From NCBI GenBank assembly GCA_030267215.1, contig JAJDJP010000010.1:1-52409 (forward strand): a DNA stretch of 52,409 bases, read 5' to 3'. Below the pieces are notes generated by a model. That model did no database searches and was not told where the DNA came from. It was given only the letters and a program-made list of their open reading frames with translations. Made by a program: the position numbers and the translations under genes. The DNA comes from Ruminococcaceae bacterium OttesenSCG-928-A16. GTDB taxonomy: Bacteria > Bacillota > Clostridia > Oscillospirales > Ruminococcaceae. Positions 42,489 through 50,680 of this stretch are shown here, in pieces; within the stretch, counting starts at the first letter, position 1, and each line of letters begins with the position of its first letter.

Positions 42489-43358
42489 ATGGACGTGCTA
42501 AAGGAACTTAACCATGTGATTGACTACATTGAAGAGCATTTATCTGACAGCTTGCAGCTCGAAGAAATTTCCGCATTTTCAGGGGCTTCCGATTATCACT
42601 TCCGAACAGTGTTTTTTCACCTTGCGGGAATGACACTGAGCGAATACATTAAAAATCGGAGATTATCGGAAGCAAACAGGGATTTGCTCAAGGGCGAAAA
42701 GGTTACAGATGTTGCCTATAAATATGGGTATCAATCACTGGATGGCTTTACCCGCGCATTCAAGAAATGGAGTGGTTTTCTGCCCTCGGATGCGGTGAAA
42801 AAGCAAATAAGCAAATCCTTCCCCAAGCTTTCGTTCATTATTACTGTTACGGGGGGAAATAATATGGAATGCAAAATCGTAGAAAATCCTGCGTTTTATC
42901 TGGCGGGTGTGAGTAAACGGGTTCCCATACAGTTTGAAGGCATAAACAACGCCATTGTGGAACTGGCGAAGAGTATAACGCAGGCGCAGCGAGATGAAAT
43001 GCACGCGCTGCAAAATATGGAGCCTTATCAGGTTGTCAATGCTTCTTACAATGCCGATGCCGGATTTACAAAAGAGGAGGGCGATTTAACTCACATGATT
43101 GGCGTGCTGACGACAGATGGGAGCACCAGCATGCTGCTGGAAAAGGTGAGGGTCAAAGCCTGTACCTGGGCAGTATTCCCCAATGAAGGGCCGTTCCCGT
43201 CCACATTGCAAAATACTATGGCACGAATTTATGCAGAGTGGTTGCCAGTTTCGGACTATGAGCTGATTGATGCTCCCGGTTTCTCTTTTACAAAAATGGA
43301 TGAGAGTAAAATGGACTACGCCTATAGCGAGGTGTGGACACCGGTTCGGAGAAAATAG
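42489..43358 (+). CDS. AraC-family regulator with GyrI-like effector domain
   Basis: A 289-residue regulator like Rob or BmrR-type multidrug sensors. Residues about 8-107 hold the two AraC HTHs (LQLEEISAFSGASDYHFRTVF; VTDVAYKYGYQSLDGFTRAFKKWSG). Residues about 125-289 form a GyrI-like drug-binding domain with the late Glu in SEVWTPV. Such proteins bind lipophilic or cationic drugs and activate efflux genes. It lies upstream of the efflux/detoxification operon in the same direction, so it may control that operon. Confidence 0.88.
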   Translation: MDVLKELNHVIDYIEEHLSDSLQLEEISAFSGASDYHFRTVFFHLAGMTLSEYIKNRRLSEANRDLLKGEKVTDVAYKYGYQSLDGFTRAFKKWSGFLPSDAVKKQISKSFPKLSFIITVTGGNNMECKIVENPAFYLAGVSKRVPIQFEGINNAIVELAKSITQAQRDEMHALQNMEPYQVVNASYNADAGFTKEEGDLTHMIGVLTTDGSTSMLLEKVRVKACTWAVFPNEGPFPSTLQNTMARIYAEWLPVSDYELIDAPGFSFTKMDESKMDYAYSEVWTPVRRK

Positions 43359-43503
43359 ACCTGCAATGACTTGACAATACATCTTTCAAAGATGAGATAG
43401 GGCAAATATAGTTTGCTTTTGTGCAGGCATATCGCACATCTCTAAAAGCAGAACGGAGAACGAGGACTACGATAACCGCTACTGCCTACACAGCAAGTCC
43501 CGG

Positions 43504-43532
43504 TTGAAAATTACTCTCAGCTGTAGTATAAT
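43504..43532 (+). promoter_or_regulatory. Promoter of the detoxification operon
   Basis: TTGAAA (43504-43509) and a perfect TATAAT (43527-43532) are exactly 17 bp apart. Transcription should start near 43540, some 20 nt before the leader ORF. The stretch 43359-43503 shows no gene. Confidence 0.8.
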
Positions 43533-43561
43533 CGAGAAAATTGACTCAGCGAGGTACTTGC

Positions 43562-43717
43562 ATGTATTATATTTTCCTGTAAATCATGTCTTATGGCAGG
43601 CCCTGTGTTCAGGGCTTCGCTTGCCATGCGCAGAGACATGAGTTTACAGGGATTGATGTATCCTTGTAGAATTATGCCTTATGCGCGGACACTGCTTTGC
43701 ATTGTGTCCGCGTTTCC
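43562..43717 (+). promoter_or_regulatory. Leader ORF (MYYIFL) and attenuator
   Basis: A six-codon ORF (43562-43582, ATG to TAA) has GAGGT 7 nt upstream. It overlaps a long composite hairpin: CCTGTAAA (43576-43583) with TTTACAGG (43643-43650), CATGTCT (43585-43591) with AGACATG (43634-43640), GGCA (43595-43598) with TGCC (43622-43625), and CCCTG with CAGGG inside. A second hairpin, CGCGGACAC (43684-43692) with GTGTCCGCG (43704-43712), runs into a T-rich tract and looks like an intrinsic terminator. A ribosome stalled on the leader by an antibiotic would break the first hairpin and change folding downstream, letting transcription reach the pump gene. This design is known for several ribosome-targeting drug-resistance genes; here it is inferred. 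Confidence 0.75.
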
Positions 43718-43743
43718 ATTTTATCTATAAGGAGATGAAAGCT

Positions 43744-44973
43744 ATGACTGCCAATTGGAAGAGGCAATTCTCTATCATATATGCCGGACAGGCGTTTTCC
43801 CTGCTCGGCTCCGCCGCCGTACAGTTTGCCGTAATCTGGTGGCTGACCATTCAGACCGAGTCCGCCATCACGCTGACTGTTGCCTCTATCGTTTCATTCC
43901 TGCCTAACATGCTCATCGGACCTTTTGCCGGAGTATGGATTGACCGCTATAACCGCCGCACCGTCATGATTGCCGCCGACGGGCTGGTGGCGCTTTCCAG
44001 CGTGATTCTCGGGGCTGCCTTTTTGCTGCCGGAAGCGCCTCCGGTTTGGTTCATTTACATTATCCTGTTTTTGCGCGGTCTGGGGAACACCTTTCACGGC
44101 CCTGCCATGCAGGCGGCCATCCCCATGTTGGTGCCGCCCGAAATGCTCACAAAAGCCGGTGGATGGGGAAATCTGGTAACCTCCATCTCCACGATGCTGG
44201 GGCCGGTGCTTGGCGCTGCACTCATGGGCCTTTTGCCGGTTGCCAGCATCATGCTGGTGGATATTCTCGGCGCGGCCTTTGCCATCACCTGCCTGTTGTT
44301 TGTCACAATCCCCGACATTCCCAAAACTGCCGAAAAACCAGACTTTCGCTCTGATTTCAAACAGGGCTTTGCCACCATGCGGGAGAACAAGCCCCTGATG
44401 GCGGCTCTGCTTCCTCTGATTTTAGCCACTGTCGTTTATATGCCGCTGGGGGCGCTGTTCCCACTTTTAGTTCGCACGCACTTTATGGGCGAGGCGTGGC
44501 ACAACGGGGTTGTAGAGCTGGTGTTTTCCGCCGGGCTTCTGGTTTCCTCGCTTGCCATGGGCGTTTGGGGCGGTATGCGCAGGCGTTTTTTGATGGTGTC
44601 TCTTGCCATCGGACTGCTTGGCACGACCACTGCCATCAGCGGGGCGCTTCCGCAAACCGGCTTTTGGATTTTTGTCATATGCTGCTTTTTCATGGGCGGC
44701 TCAGGAACTTTTTTCAATGTGCCGCTCATGGCCTATATACAGCAAAGCACTCCGCCGGAAATGATGGGCAAGGTGTTTTCCCTGTTTATGACGGTAATGA
44801 CGCTGGCTATGCCCATCGGGCTACTGGTCGCCGGACCTGTCTGCGAGATGGTCGGCGTGGATACCTGGTTCTTCTGGTCAGGCATCGTCATGATAGGGTC
44901 GGGCATCCTGTGCCGCCTGCTCACCCGGCGCTATGACACCGAGACCATGCTGCCGAATACTGCTGACAGTTAA
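43744..44973 (+). CDS. Mef-like MFS efflux pump
   Basis: A 409-residue MFS transporter with 12 predicted membrane helices. It follows the macrolide-efflux (Mef) pattern closely in the first half (AGQAFSLLGSA, the WIDRYNRR loop after helix 2, RGLGNTFHGPAMQA) and near the end (GKVFSLFMTVMTLAMPIGLL). It exports a drug by proton antiport; macrolides or other ribosome inhibitors are likely substrates, but sequence alone does not show which. The start is ATG 43744 after AAGGAG; ATG 43735 is in frame and too close. It is the first gene after the attenuator. Confidence 0.88.
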   Translation: MTANWKRQFSIIYAGQAFSLLGSAAVQFAVIWWLTIQTESAITLTVASIVSFLPNMLIGPFAGVWIDRYNRRTVMIAADGLVALSSVILGAAFLLPEAPPVWFIYIILFLRGLGNTFHGPAMQAAIPMLVPPEMLTKAGGWGNLVTSISTMLGPVLGAALMGLLPVASIMLVDILGAAFAITCLLFVTIPDIPKTAEKPDFRSDFKQGFATMRENKPLMAALLPLILATVVYMPLGALFPLLVRTHFMGEAWHNGVVELVFSAGLLVSSLAMGVWGGMRRRFLMVSLAIGLLGTTTAISGALPQTGFWIFVICCFFMGGSGTFFNVPLMAYIQQSTPPEMMGKVFSLFMTVMTLAMPIGLLVAGPVCEMVGVDTWFFWSGIVMIGSGILCRLLTRRYDTETMLPNTADS

Positions 44974-44987
44974 AAGGAGAACAATAT

Positions 44988-45734
44988 ATGCTAAATTTGA
45001 TATTGGAATTTCACAGAGATGCCGAACGGCAGGGGCCCGGCAGCGATGAAATGACGCTGCGGGCGCTGGAAGCCGCTCCGAACAGCAAGTCCGTCAAAAG
45101 CATCCTCGACATCGGCTGCGGCACCGGCGCCCAAACAATGGTGCTTGCAAAAAATACGCAGGCACAGATTACAGCCGTTGACATTATGGCGATGTTTCTG
45201 GAAGCCCTCCCTGAGAGGGCGAGAACATGCGGCGTGGAGCATCGTATTCAGCCGACTGAGATGTCGATGGATGCGCTGTCTTTTCCCGACGGTAGCTTTG
45301 ACCTCGTTTGGGCGGAGGGCTGCATCTACCACGTCGGCTTTGGGCGGGGCTTGCGGGAATGGAAGCGTCTGCTTCGCCCCGAGGGTTGCTTGGTGGTCAG
45401 TGAAATCTGTTGGCTGACCGAAACACGCCCGCAGGAGCTCCATGATTACTGGGTAAACGCCTACTCTGAAATTGACACCATCCCGGCAAAAGAGAAGGTC
45501 ATCAGCGATTGCGGCTACACATTACTGGAGCATTTCATCCTGCCGGAGGGCTGCTGGACTGACCATTACTACACGCCCATTCGGGAGCGCACGGCGGCGT
45601 TCGCAGAACAGTACGGCAATGTGGAGGGCGTGCGGGACTTCCTCGACACAGGGCTGCAAGAAGCCGATATGTATGACAAATATAAAGAGTATTACTCCTA
45701 TGTATTCTTTATCATGAGGTGCGGCGATGAATGA
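44988..45734 (+). CDS. SAM-dependent class I methyltransferase
   Basis: A 248-residue methyltransferase. Motif I is LDIGCGTGAQT (about 40-50), the acidic residue after strand 2 is in AVDIMAM, and motif IV is LVWAEGCIYHVG. No rRNA-methylase signature is evident; it is of the UbiE-like small-molecule type. In this operon it may methylate a drug or a metabolite. The ATG has AAAAGGAG upstream; it overlaps the GrpB gene by 8 nt. Confidence 0.88.
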   Translation: MLNLILEFHRDAERQGPGSDEMTLRALEAAPNSKSVKSILDIGCGTGAQTMVLAKNTQAQITAVDIMAMFLEALPERARTCGVEHRIQPTEMSMDALSFPDGSFDLVWAEGCIYHVGFGRGLREWKRLLRPEGCLVVSEICWLTETRPQELHDYWVNAYSEIDTIPAKEKVISDCGYTLLEHFILPEGCWTDHYYTPIRERTAAFAEQYGNVEGVRDFLDTGLQEADMYDKYKEYYSYVFFIMRCGDE

Positions 45735-46305
45735 GCGGGATGAATATATAGAGCAAGTAACGATTGGCGAGCAGCCGGAAAACGCGGAAATCCTGCTCGC
45801 GGAGTATAATCCTGCTTGGCCCGCTCTGTATGAGCGCGAGGCGGAAAAACTCCAAAAAGCCCTTGGAAATAAGGCATTGCAAATCCATCATGTGGGCTCC
45901 ACCTCGGTGCCCGGCCTATGCGCCAAGCCTGTCATTGACATTCTTCTGCTTGTAAAAGACGCAGTCGATGAGGCGGATTATCTGCCTGAAATGACACAAT
46001 CCGGTTATGTCCTTCGCATACGGGAGCCGGACTGGTTTGAACACCGCATGTTCAAAGGCCCGGATACCGACATAAACCTCCATGTATTTAGCGAAGATTG
46101 CGAAGAGACTGCAAGGATGCTGGCCTTCCGTGACAGACTGCGGGCAAGCGAGGAAGACCGCAGCCTGTATGCAAGCGTCAAGCGGGAGCTTTCAAAGCGC
46201 AGTTGGCAGCATGTGCAGCACTATGCCGACGCAAAGTCAGAGGTTGTGGCGGAGATTATAGCTCGCGCCATAGAAGCAATAAGCACTGACGGAGGGCGCG
46301 TATGA
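45727..46305 (+). CDS. GrpB-family (UPF0157) nucleotidyltransferase-fold protein
   Basis: A 192-residue GrpB-family protein with the signature HHVGSTSVPGLCAKPVIDIL (about 55-74) and an HRMFKGPDTDINLHVF core. The fold is that of minimal nucleotidyltransferases. Family members often sit beside resistance or acetyltransferase genes, but the reaction is unknown. It overlaps the previous gene by 8 nt and the next by ATGA. Confidence 0.88.
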   Translation: MNERDEYIEQVTIGEQPENAEILLAEYNPAWPALYEREAEKLQKALGNKALQIHHVGSTSVPGLCAKPVIDILLLVKDAVDEADYLPEMTQSGYVLRIREPDWFEHRMFKGPDTDINLHVFSEDCEETARMLAFRDRLRASEEDRSLYASVKRELSKRSWQHVQHYADAKSEVVAEIIARAIEAISTDGGRV

Positions 46306-47498
46306 ACGAGATAAAAGCCATCACGGATAAAGTGGTATCCGCACTACGGACTGTCCCCGGCGTTAAAGGCGTCGTGCTCGGCGGCTCTCGCGCCAGAGGG
46401 ACACACACGCCCGATTCCGACATCGACATCGGGATTTATTATGACAATGCCACCCTTGATATTGCAGCATTGAACGACGCCGCGCAGGCTGTTGATGACG
46501 AGCACCGGGTAAATCTTATTTCGCCCCCCGGACAGTGGGGAAAATGGGTAAATGGCGGCGGATGGCTTGTCATCGACGGATACCATGTGGATTTCATTTT
46601 GCGTGATGTCGCGCGGGTGAATAAGGAAATCGAGGAATGCCAGGGCGGAAATGTTTCCGCGCACTATCAGACAGGACATCCTCACGCTTACATCAACGCG
46701 ATGTACATGGGCGAGCTTGCTGTGTGCAAGGTGCTTTGGGATAATGGTGATATATCGAAGTTAAAGCAGACGGCGAAAAAATATCCAAGCGCACTCAAAA
46801 AGGCGCTTGTCGGCTTTTTCTCTTTTGAAGCGGGTTTCTCTCTGATGTTCGCCGAAAATAATGTGGACAAAGACGATGCTTATTATGTGACCGCGCATAT
46901 CGTGCGCGCTGTTTCGGCGCTCAATCAGGTGCTTTTTGCTCTCAATGAGGAATACTGCCTGAACGAAAAGAAGGCCGTGAAAATGATTGACTGTTTTGCC
47001 ATTAAGCCCGAGAGCTTCAAAAATAGGATTGATGCTGTGTTCGCGTCGGCCGGAGTGGATAACCGAAAAGCCTGTGCGCTATTGAGAGGTTTGGCTGATG
47101 ATGTGGGAGTTTTGTCCAAAGGCATGGGGCATTTGGAGGACGTCGACATCGAAAATGCACTCGATGCCATTGCCGACATGATATCGCGCGCCGAAAAAGC
47201 GCAGTCCAAATTCGCCGCCAGAACATCTCAGCACAGCTTGCAGGAAAACAGAATCCACGCTCTGCGTGTCGCCCGAATGCTCATTCTGAGAGAAGCTGAC
47301 GACATCGTGCCCGACTGCACAATTGCAGATTTGGAGCGCGCAAAAGCACCGCTTGCATCCCTCATCAGCAAATCGGAAAAGGCGCAGACAAAGCTGAAGG
47401 AGGATTGCTGGCAGCATAAAATGCTGCGTGACAATCTGGCGGCGCTGCATATGGCCGCAGAGCTGCTGACGGCAAGAATCTCGGAGGAGGCACAATGA
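46302..47498 (+). CDS. Nucleotidyltransferase with duplicated C-terminal helical unit
   Basis: A 398-residue protein. The N-terminal NTP-transferase domain has GGSRARGTHTPDSDIDIG (about 27-44), a full catalytic motif with the two Asp. The middle (about 120-260) resembles the helical domain of drug nucleotidyltransferases. The C-terminal 130 residues contain two copies of a helical unit (SRAEKAQSKF...RIHALRVARML about 293-324; SKSEKAQTKL...NLAALHMAAEL about 354-385). It could adenylylate an aminoglycoside or lincosamide-like drug; substrate unknown. ATGA overlaps on both sides. Confidence 0.85.
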   Translation: MNEIKAITDKVVSALRTVPGVKGVVLGGSRARGTHTPDSDIDIGIYYDNATLDIAALNDAAQAVDDEHRVNLISPPGQWGKWVNGGGWLVIDGYHVDFILRDVARVNKEIEECQGGNVSAHYQTGHPHAYINAMYMGELAVCKVLWDNGDISKLKQTAKKYPSALKKALVGFFSFEAGFSLMFAENNVDKDDAYYVTAHIVRAVSALNQVLFALNEEYCLNEKKAVKMIDCFAIKPESFKNRIDAVFASAGVDNRKACALLRGLADDVGVLSKGMGHLEDVDIENALDAIADMISRAEKAQSKFAARTSQHSLQENRIHALRVARMLILREADDIVPDCTIADLERAKAPLASLISKSEKAQTKLKEDCWQHKMLRDNLAALHMAAELLTARISEEAQ

Positions 47499-48094
47499 AG
47501 ATTATCAAGGCCTGTGAAGTTGACAGAAATATCCGCCTGCAAATCAGCACGGTCTTTGTGGAGGGCTTTCACCAGTGGCTAAAGTTCTTCTCAAAGGATA
47601 AAGAAAAGCTCGCCCGCGCCTTTGCGCATATGTTCAATTTGGATGTGTTCTACGTTGCCATGGAAGGTGATGCTGTCGCGGGTATAACCGCCTGCACCGA
47701 TGGCGTTACGAAGTGTGTTCACCTTGAAAAGCAGCCCCTGCGGCAGCACTTGGGTTTCCTCATGGGGACAATGACCCACATGATTCTGAAAAAGCAGTTT
47801 GAAGAAAAGCCTTATCCCTTCGGAATTACAGCGGGTATGGGGACGATTGAGTTTGTCGCCACTGCACCGGCACATCGTGGCAAAGGTGTTGCAAAGGAGC
47901 TAATCGGCCAAATCATCGCCACCGAACCATATGCCGAGTATGTGCTGGAGGTGGCCGATACCAATACGAGTGCAGTGCGGCTGTATGAGAAGCTTGGCTT
48001 TGCAGAGTTCATGCGTACCAAAGAGAAGCACAGCAAGCAAAGCGGCGTGAATTATCTGGTGTATATGAAGTTTGTGAAGGGGCAGACACTATGA
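47495..48094 (+). CDS. GNAT-family acetyltransferase
   Basis: A 199-residue GNAT acetyltransferase. The acetyl-CoA motif A is VATAPAHRGKGVAKELI (about 122-138), followed by EVADTNTSAVRLYEKLGF, the usual motif B. It would acetylate an amine on a drug or protein. ATGA overlaps link it to the nucleotidyltransferase before and the kinase after. Confidence 0.9.
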   Translation: MKIIKACEVDRNIRLQISTVFVEGFHQWLKFFSKDKEKLARAFAHMFNLDVFYVAMEGDAVAGITACTDGVTKCVHLEKQPLRQHLGFLMGTMTHMILKKQFEEKPYPFGITAGMGTIEFVATAPAHRGKGVAKELIGQIIATEPYAEYVLEVADTNTSAVRLYEKLGFAEFMRTKEKHSKQSGVNYLVYMKFVKGQTL

Positions 48095-48603
48095 TTTATG
48101 TGATTACCGGCCTAATGGCCAGCGGCAAATCCACCGTGGCGGAGCAACTGGCGAAGGAGTTTCCCAAATCCGTGCATCTGCGAGGCGATGTGTTCCGCAA
48201 GATGATTGTTAGCGGCGGGAAAGAAATGAGCGATAAACCCTGTGAGGAGGCTCTTTCTCAGCTTGAACTGCGTTATCGCCTGACTGCGCAGGCGACAAAG
48301 GAATACCACAAAGCTGGATTTACCGTCATTGTGCAGGACAACTATTACGGTGAGATGCTGCCCCGGTTTTTGTCTATGCTTGAGCCGGAGCCGGTGCGGA
48401 CGATTGTGCTCTGCCCGGATGTCGAAACCATCCGCCAACGAGAAGATACCCGCCCGAAAACCGGGTACATCGGTTTTGATGTGGAGGCCCTGCACGGGGA
48501 TTTTATGGCGACAACACCGCGCATCGGCCTTTGGATTGATAACAGCCGCCAGATGCCCGAAGAAACTGTAGGCGAAATATTGAGAGGCACAAGATGCACA
48601 TGA
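48091..48603 (+). CDS. P-loop kinase, possible drug phosphotransferase
   Basis: A 170-residue AAA/kinase-like P-loop protein. Walker A is TGLMASGKST (about 6-15), then LRGDVFRK (about 30-37) and RQREDTRP as a lid. The order recalls chloramphenicol phosphotransferase and zeta-type kinases. Substrate unknown; in context an antibiotic hydroxyl is a reasonable guess. It overlaps the acetyltransferase by ATGA and the flavodoxin by 10 nt. Confidence 0.85.
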   Translation: MIYVITGLMASGKSTVAEQLAKEFPKSVHLRGDVFRKMIVSGGKEMSDKPCEEALSQLELRYRLTAQATKEYHKAGFTVIVQDNYYGEMLPRFLSMLEPEPVRTIVLCPDVETIRQREDTRPKTGYIGFDVEALHGDFMATTPRIGLWIDNSRQMPEETVGEILRGTRCT

Positions 48604-49070
48604 GTCCAAACATCTTAATAGCCTATTACTCGTTCTCAAGAAATACAGAAAATTTTGCGCTGGAAATTGCATTGCAAACCGGCGGAGAGCTGCGGGAAAT
48701 CGTCCCGGAGCAGGCATATTCCTTTGATTACAACACCGCCACGAAAGAAGTCCGGGCAGAAATCGAGCGTGGGTACTGCCCCCAGTTGATTTCCGGCGGC
48801 GAGCCGATTGACGCATACGATACTGTCTTCATCGGTTCACCCAACTGGTTCAAATCCATCGCCCCTCCGGTGCTGTCCTTTCTGCGGGCACATGATTTTT
48901 CCGAGAAAACGCTTGTACCCTTCTGCACCCATGGCGGTGGCGGTTTCGGGGAGATAGAGCGCTGTATTGCGCAAGAGTGTTCCGGCGCAAGGCTGATACC
49001 GGGGCTTGCCATGGGCGGTACGATTGATGAGGCTGAGCTTGAACGATGGCTCGATGGAATTGTGAGGTGA
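48594..49070 (+). CDS. Flavodoxin-like protein
   Basis: A 158-residue flavodoxin fold with the phosphate loop YYSFSRNTENFA near the start (deviating from the TxTGNT consensus), the FIGSPNWFKSIAPP loop at about 82-95, and a later THGGGGFGE that lines the FMN site. It could supply electrons or act as a quinone/nitro-drug reductase. The ATG lies inside the kinase gene. Confidence 0.85.
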   Translation: MHMSPNILIAYYSFSRNTENFALEIALQTGGELREIVPEQAYSFDYNTATKEVRAEIERGYCPQLISGGEPIDAYDTVFIGSPNWFKSIAPPVLSFLRAHDFSEKTLVPFCTHGGGGFGEIERCIAQECSGARLIPGLAMGGTIDEAELERWLDGIVR

Positions 49071-49077
49071 ATAGATA

Positions 49078-49713
49078 GTGTTTGGTCCAGACCCCAACAG
49101 CATTTATCCCAATGAGCAGATAAAACAGGTTTGCTTTGTAAAAAATGTCATCAAAAACCCGAATATCATCGTCGGCGACTATACCTATTATGACGACATC
49201 AACGGTGCAGAGCACTTTGAAAAATGCGTCACTCATCATTACGAGTTTCTCGGCGACAAACTCATCATCGGCAAATTTTGTGCCATCGCCAAAGGCGTCC
49301 AGTTCGTGATGAATGGTGCCAACCACCGGATGGACTCGGTCACCACATACCCCTTTAACATCATGGGCGGCGGTTGGGAAAAATGTACGCCTACGGTGGA
49401 CGAGCTGCCCTTCAAGGGCGATACTGTCATCGGCAACGATGTGTGGATTGGGCAGGACACTACCATCATGCCCGGGATGCATATCGGGGATGGGGCAATT
49501 GTTGCGGCAAACTCGACAGTGACCAAAAACATACCGGCATATCATATCGCGGGTGGCAATCCGGTCAAAATCATTAAGCCCCGCTTCGCTGATGAGCTGA
49601 TTGGGCATCTGCTACAGCTAAAATGGTGGGATTGGCCAGCCGAAAAGATATTCGCTAATCTGGAAACGCTGTGTAGTGCTGACCTTTCGAGAATCAGGGG
49701 TATTGTCGAGTGA
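49078..49713 (+). CDS. vat: Vat-family xenobiotic acetyltransferase, GTG start
   Basis: A 211-residue left-handed beta-helix acetyltransferase matching Vat streptogramin A acetyltransferases along its full length (GPDPNSIYP start, NGANHRMD with the catalytic His about 82, PFKGDTVIGNDVWIG, IGDGAIVAANSTVTKNIP, GGNPVKIIKPRF). It acetylates the hydroxyl of group A streptogramins, or chloramphenicol in related enzymes. The GTG at 49078 follows GAGGTG by about 7 nt. Last gene of the operon. Allele unknown. Confidence 0.9.
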   Translation: MFGPDPNSIYPNEQIKQVCFVKNVIKNPNIIVGDYTYYDDINGAEHFEKCVTHHYEFLGDKLIIGKFCAIAKGVQFVMNGANHRMDSVTTYPFNIMGGGWEKCTPTVDELPFKGDTVIGNDVWIGQDTTIMPGMHIGDGAIVAANSTVTKNIPAYHIAGGNPVKIIKPRFADELIGHLLQLKWWDWPAEKIFANLETLCSADLSRIRGIVE

Positions 49714-49826
49714 CGGCTCCAACCAATGACATTATTTTCAGAAACACCTTTAATTCCACCCTTAAGCAATTTCATTTATCACGCTGTTGAGAGCTATGCC
49801 GTAACCACTGGCATTTGATGTACCAC

Positions 49827-49856
49827 GAAGGACGGAGCTGTATAGCCCCGTCCTTC
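49827..49856. terminator. Terminator after the detoxification operon
   Basis: GAAGGACGG (49827-49835) pairs with CCGTCCTTC (49848-49856); the inner GCT/AGC extends the stem. It lies between vat and the convergent membrane-protein gene. The 49714-49826 gap shows no gene. Confidence 0.75.
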
Positions 49857-49869
49857 ACTATTTCAGCAA

Positions 49870-50265
49870 TCAAACCTCGCTATACCTGTTCCGTGCCTTT
49901 ATGTGCAGCCCTATCATTATGAGCGTTGCCAAGCCAAACACAACATTTGTCCATATCATATCCTTGCTGGTAAACTCATAGGCCATCATGGCGAAGATGA
50001 ACCCCCAAATCAGCGAGAGCAAGCCACCGATTATCCAAAAGCCCACCTTAGTGTTTTGCAGGAAAAACAGCCCGAAGAATGTGACAATCCCAATGAGTAG
50101 CGATAGAGCTGGATGGATATGGAATACACCATGCGAGACAAACCCAGCGACGATGGCAAGAGCGATGCTGTCAAAGATGATGATGTGTCCGAAGAACAAG
50201 CCAATTACTGTTAGGACAACGGCCAGAATGCCGCCGATTAACAATTCCACTACGATTAACCCCAT
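49870..50265 (-). CDS. Small polytopic membrane protein
   Basis: A 131-residue protein with four hydrophobic segments (about 4-25, 33-55, 58-78, 83-103, and a weaker one after). I recognise no family. It forms a two-gene unit with the XRE regulator (2-nt gap), whose operator it would share. Likely a drug or stress-linked membrane protein; no function can be read off. Confidence 0.75.
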   Translation of the reverse strand: MGLIVVELLIGGILAVVLTVIGLFFGHIIIFDSIALAIVAGFVSHGVFHIHPALSLLIGIVTFFGLFFLQNTKVGFWIIGGLLSLIWGFIFAMMAYEFTSKDMIWTNVVFGLATLIMIGLHIKARNRYSEV

Positions 50266-50267
50266 AT

Positions 50268-50543
50268 TTATTCCCCCTTATCCTGTTGTTCAAAAGCTCG
50301 TTTGTTTTTCAGGTATTCGCCCGCTGATGGCGTGTTTACAAGCTCATGCACATCCAGCTCTAAAATGTCAGCGATAGCCACTCCGATGCGAAGTGAGGTG
50401 CCACTAATCTTCCGTTCTCCAGATTCAAATTTCTGATATTGGCGAATGTTTACCGAAGCTGCATCTGCTACCTGTTGCTGTGTCAGGCCCAATTCCTCCC
50501 GACGTGCTTTCAGAATGGATTGCACCGACGTTTCATTGCGCAT
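50268..50543 (-). CDS. XRE-family HTH regulator
   Basis: A 91-residue regulator with a Cro/CI HTH at about 13-60 (RREELGLTQQQVADAASVNIRQYQKFESGER). The palindrome at 50565-50584 lies just upstream of its start and just downstream of its -10 box, the usual layout for self-repression. It is co-transcribed with the membrane protein. Confidence 0.87.
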   Translation of the reverse strand: MRNETSVQSILKARREELGLTQQQVADAASVNIRQYQKFESGERKISGTSLRIGVAIADILELDVHELVNTPSAGEYLKNKRAFEQQDKGE

Positions 50544-50564
50544 TGTTATTACCGCCTTTTTACA

Positions 50565-50617
50565 TTACGCCCGATTGGGCGTAACACAATATTACACTAT
50601 CCTCTGCAATAAAGCAA
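50565..50617 (-). promoter_or_regulatory. Promoter and palindromic operator of the XRE gene
   Basis: On the minus strand, -35 TTGCTT (complement of 50612-50617) and -10 TAATAT (complement of 50589-50594) are 17 bp apart. TTACGCCC (50565-50572) and GGGCGTAA (50577-50584) form a perfect 8-bp dyad around GATT immediately downstream. Confidence 0.65.
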
Positions 50618-50680
50618 TGGGTTTGACACAATTATTTCGCGCGATGTATCTTTACAGCTCCTATTCATTTATGGTGACAA

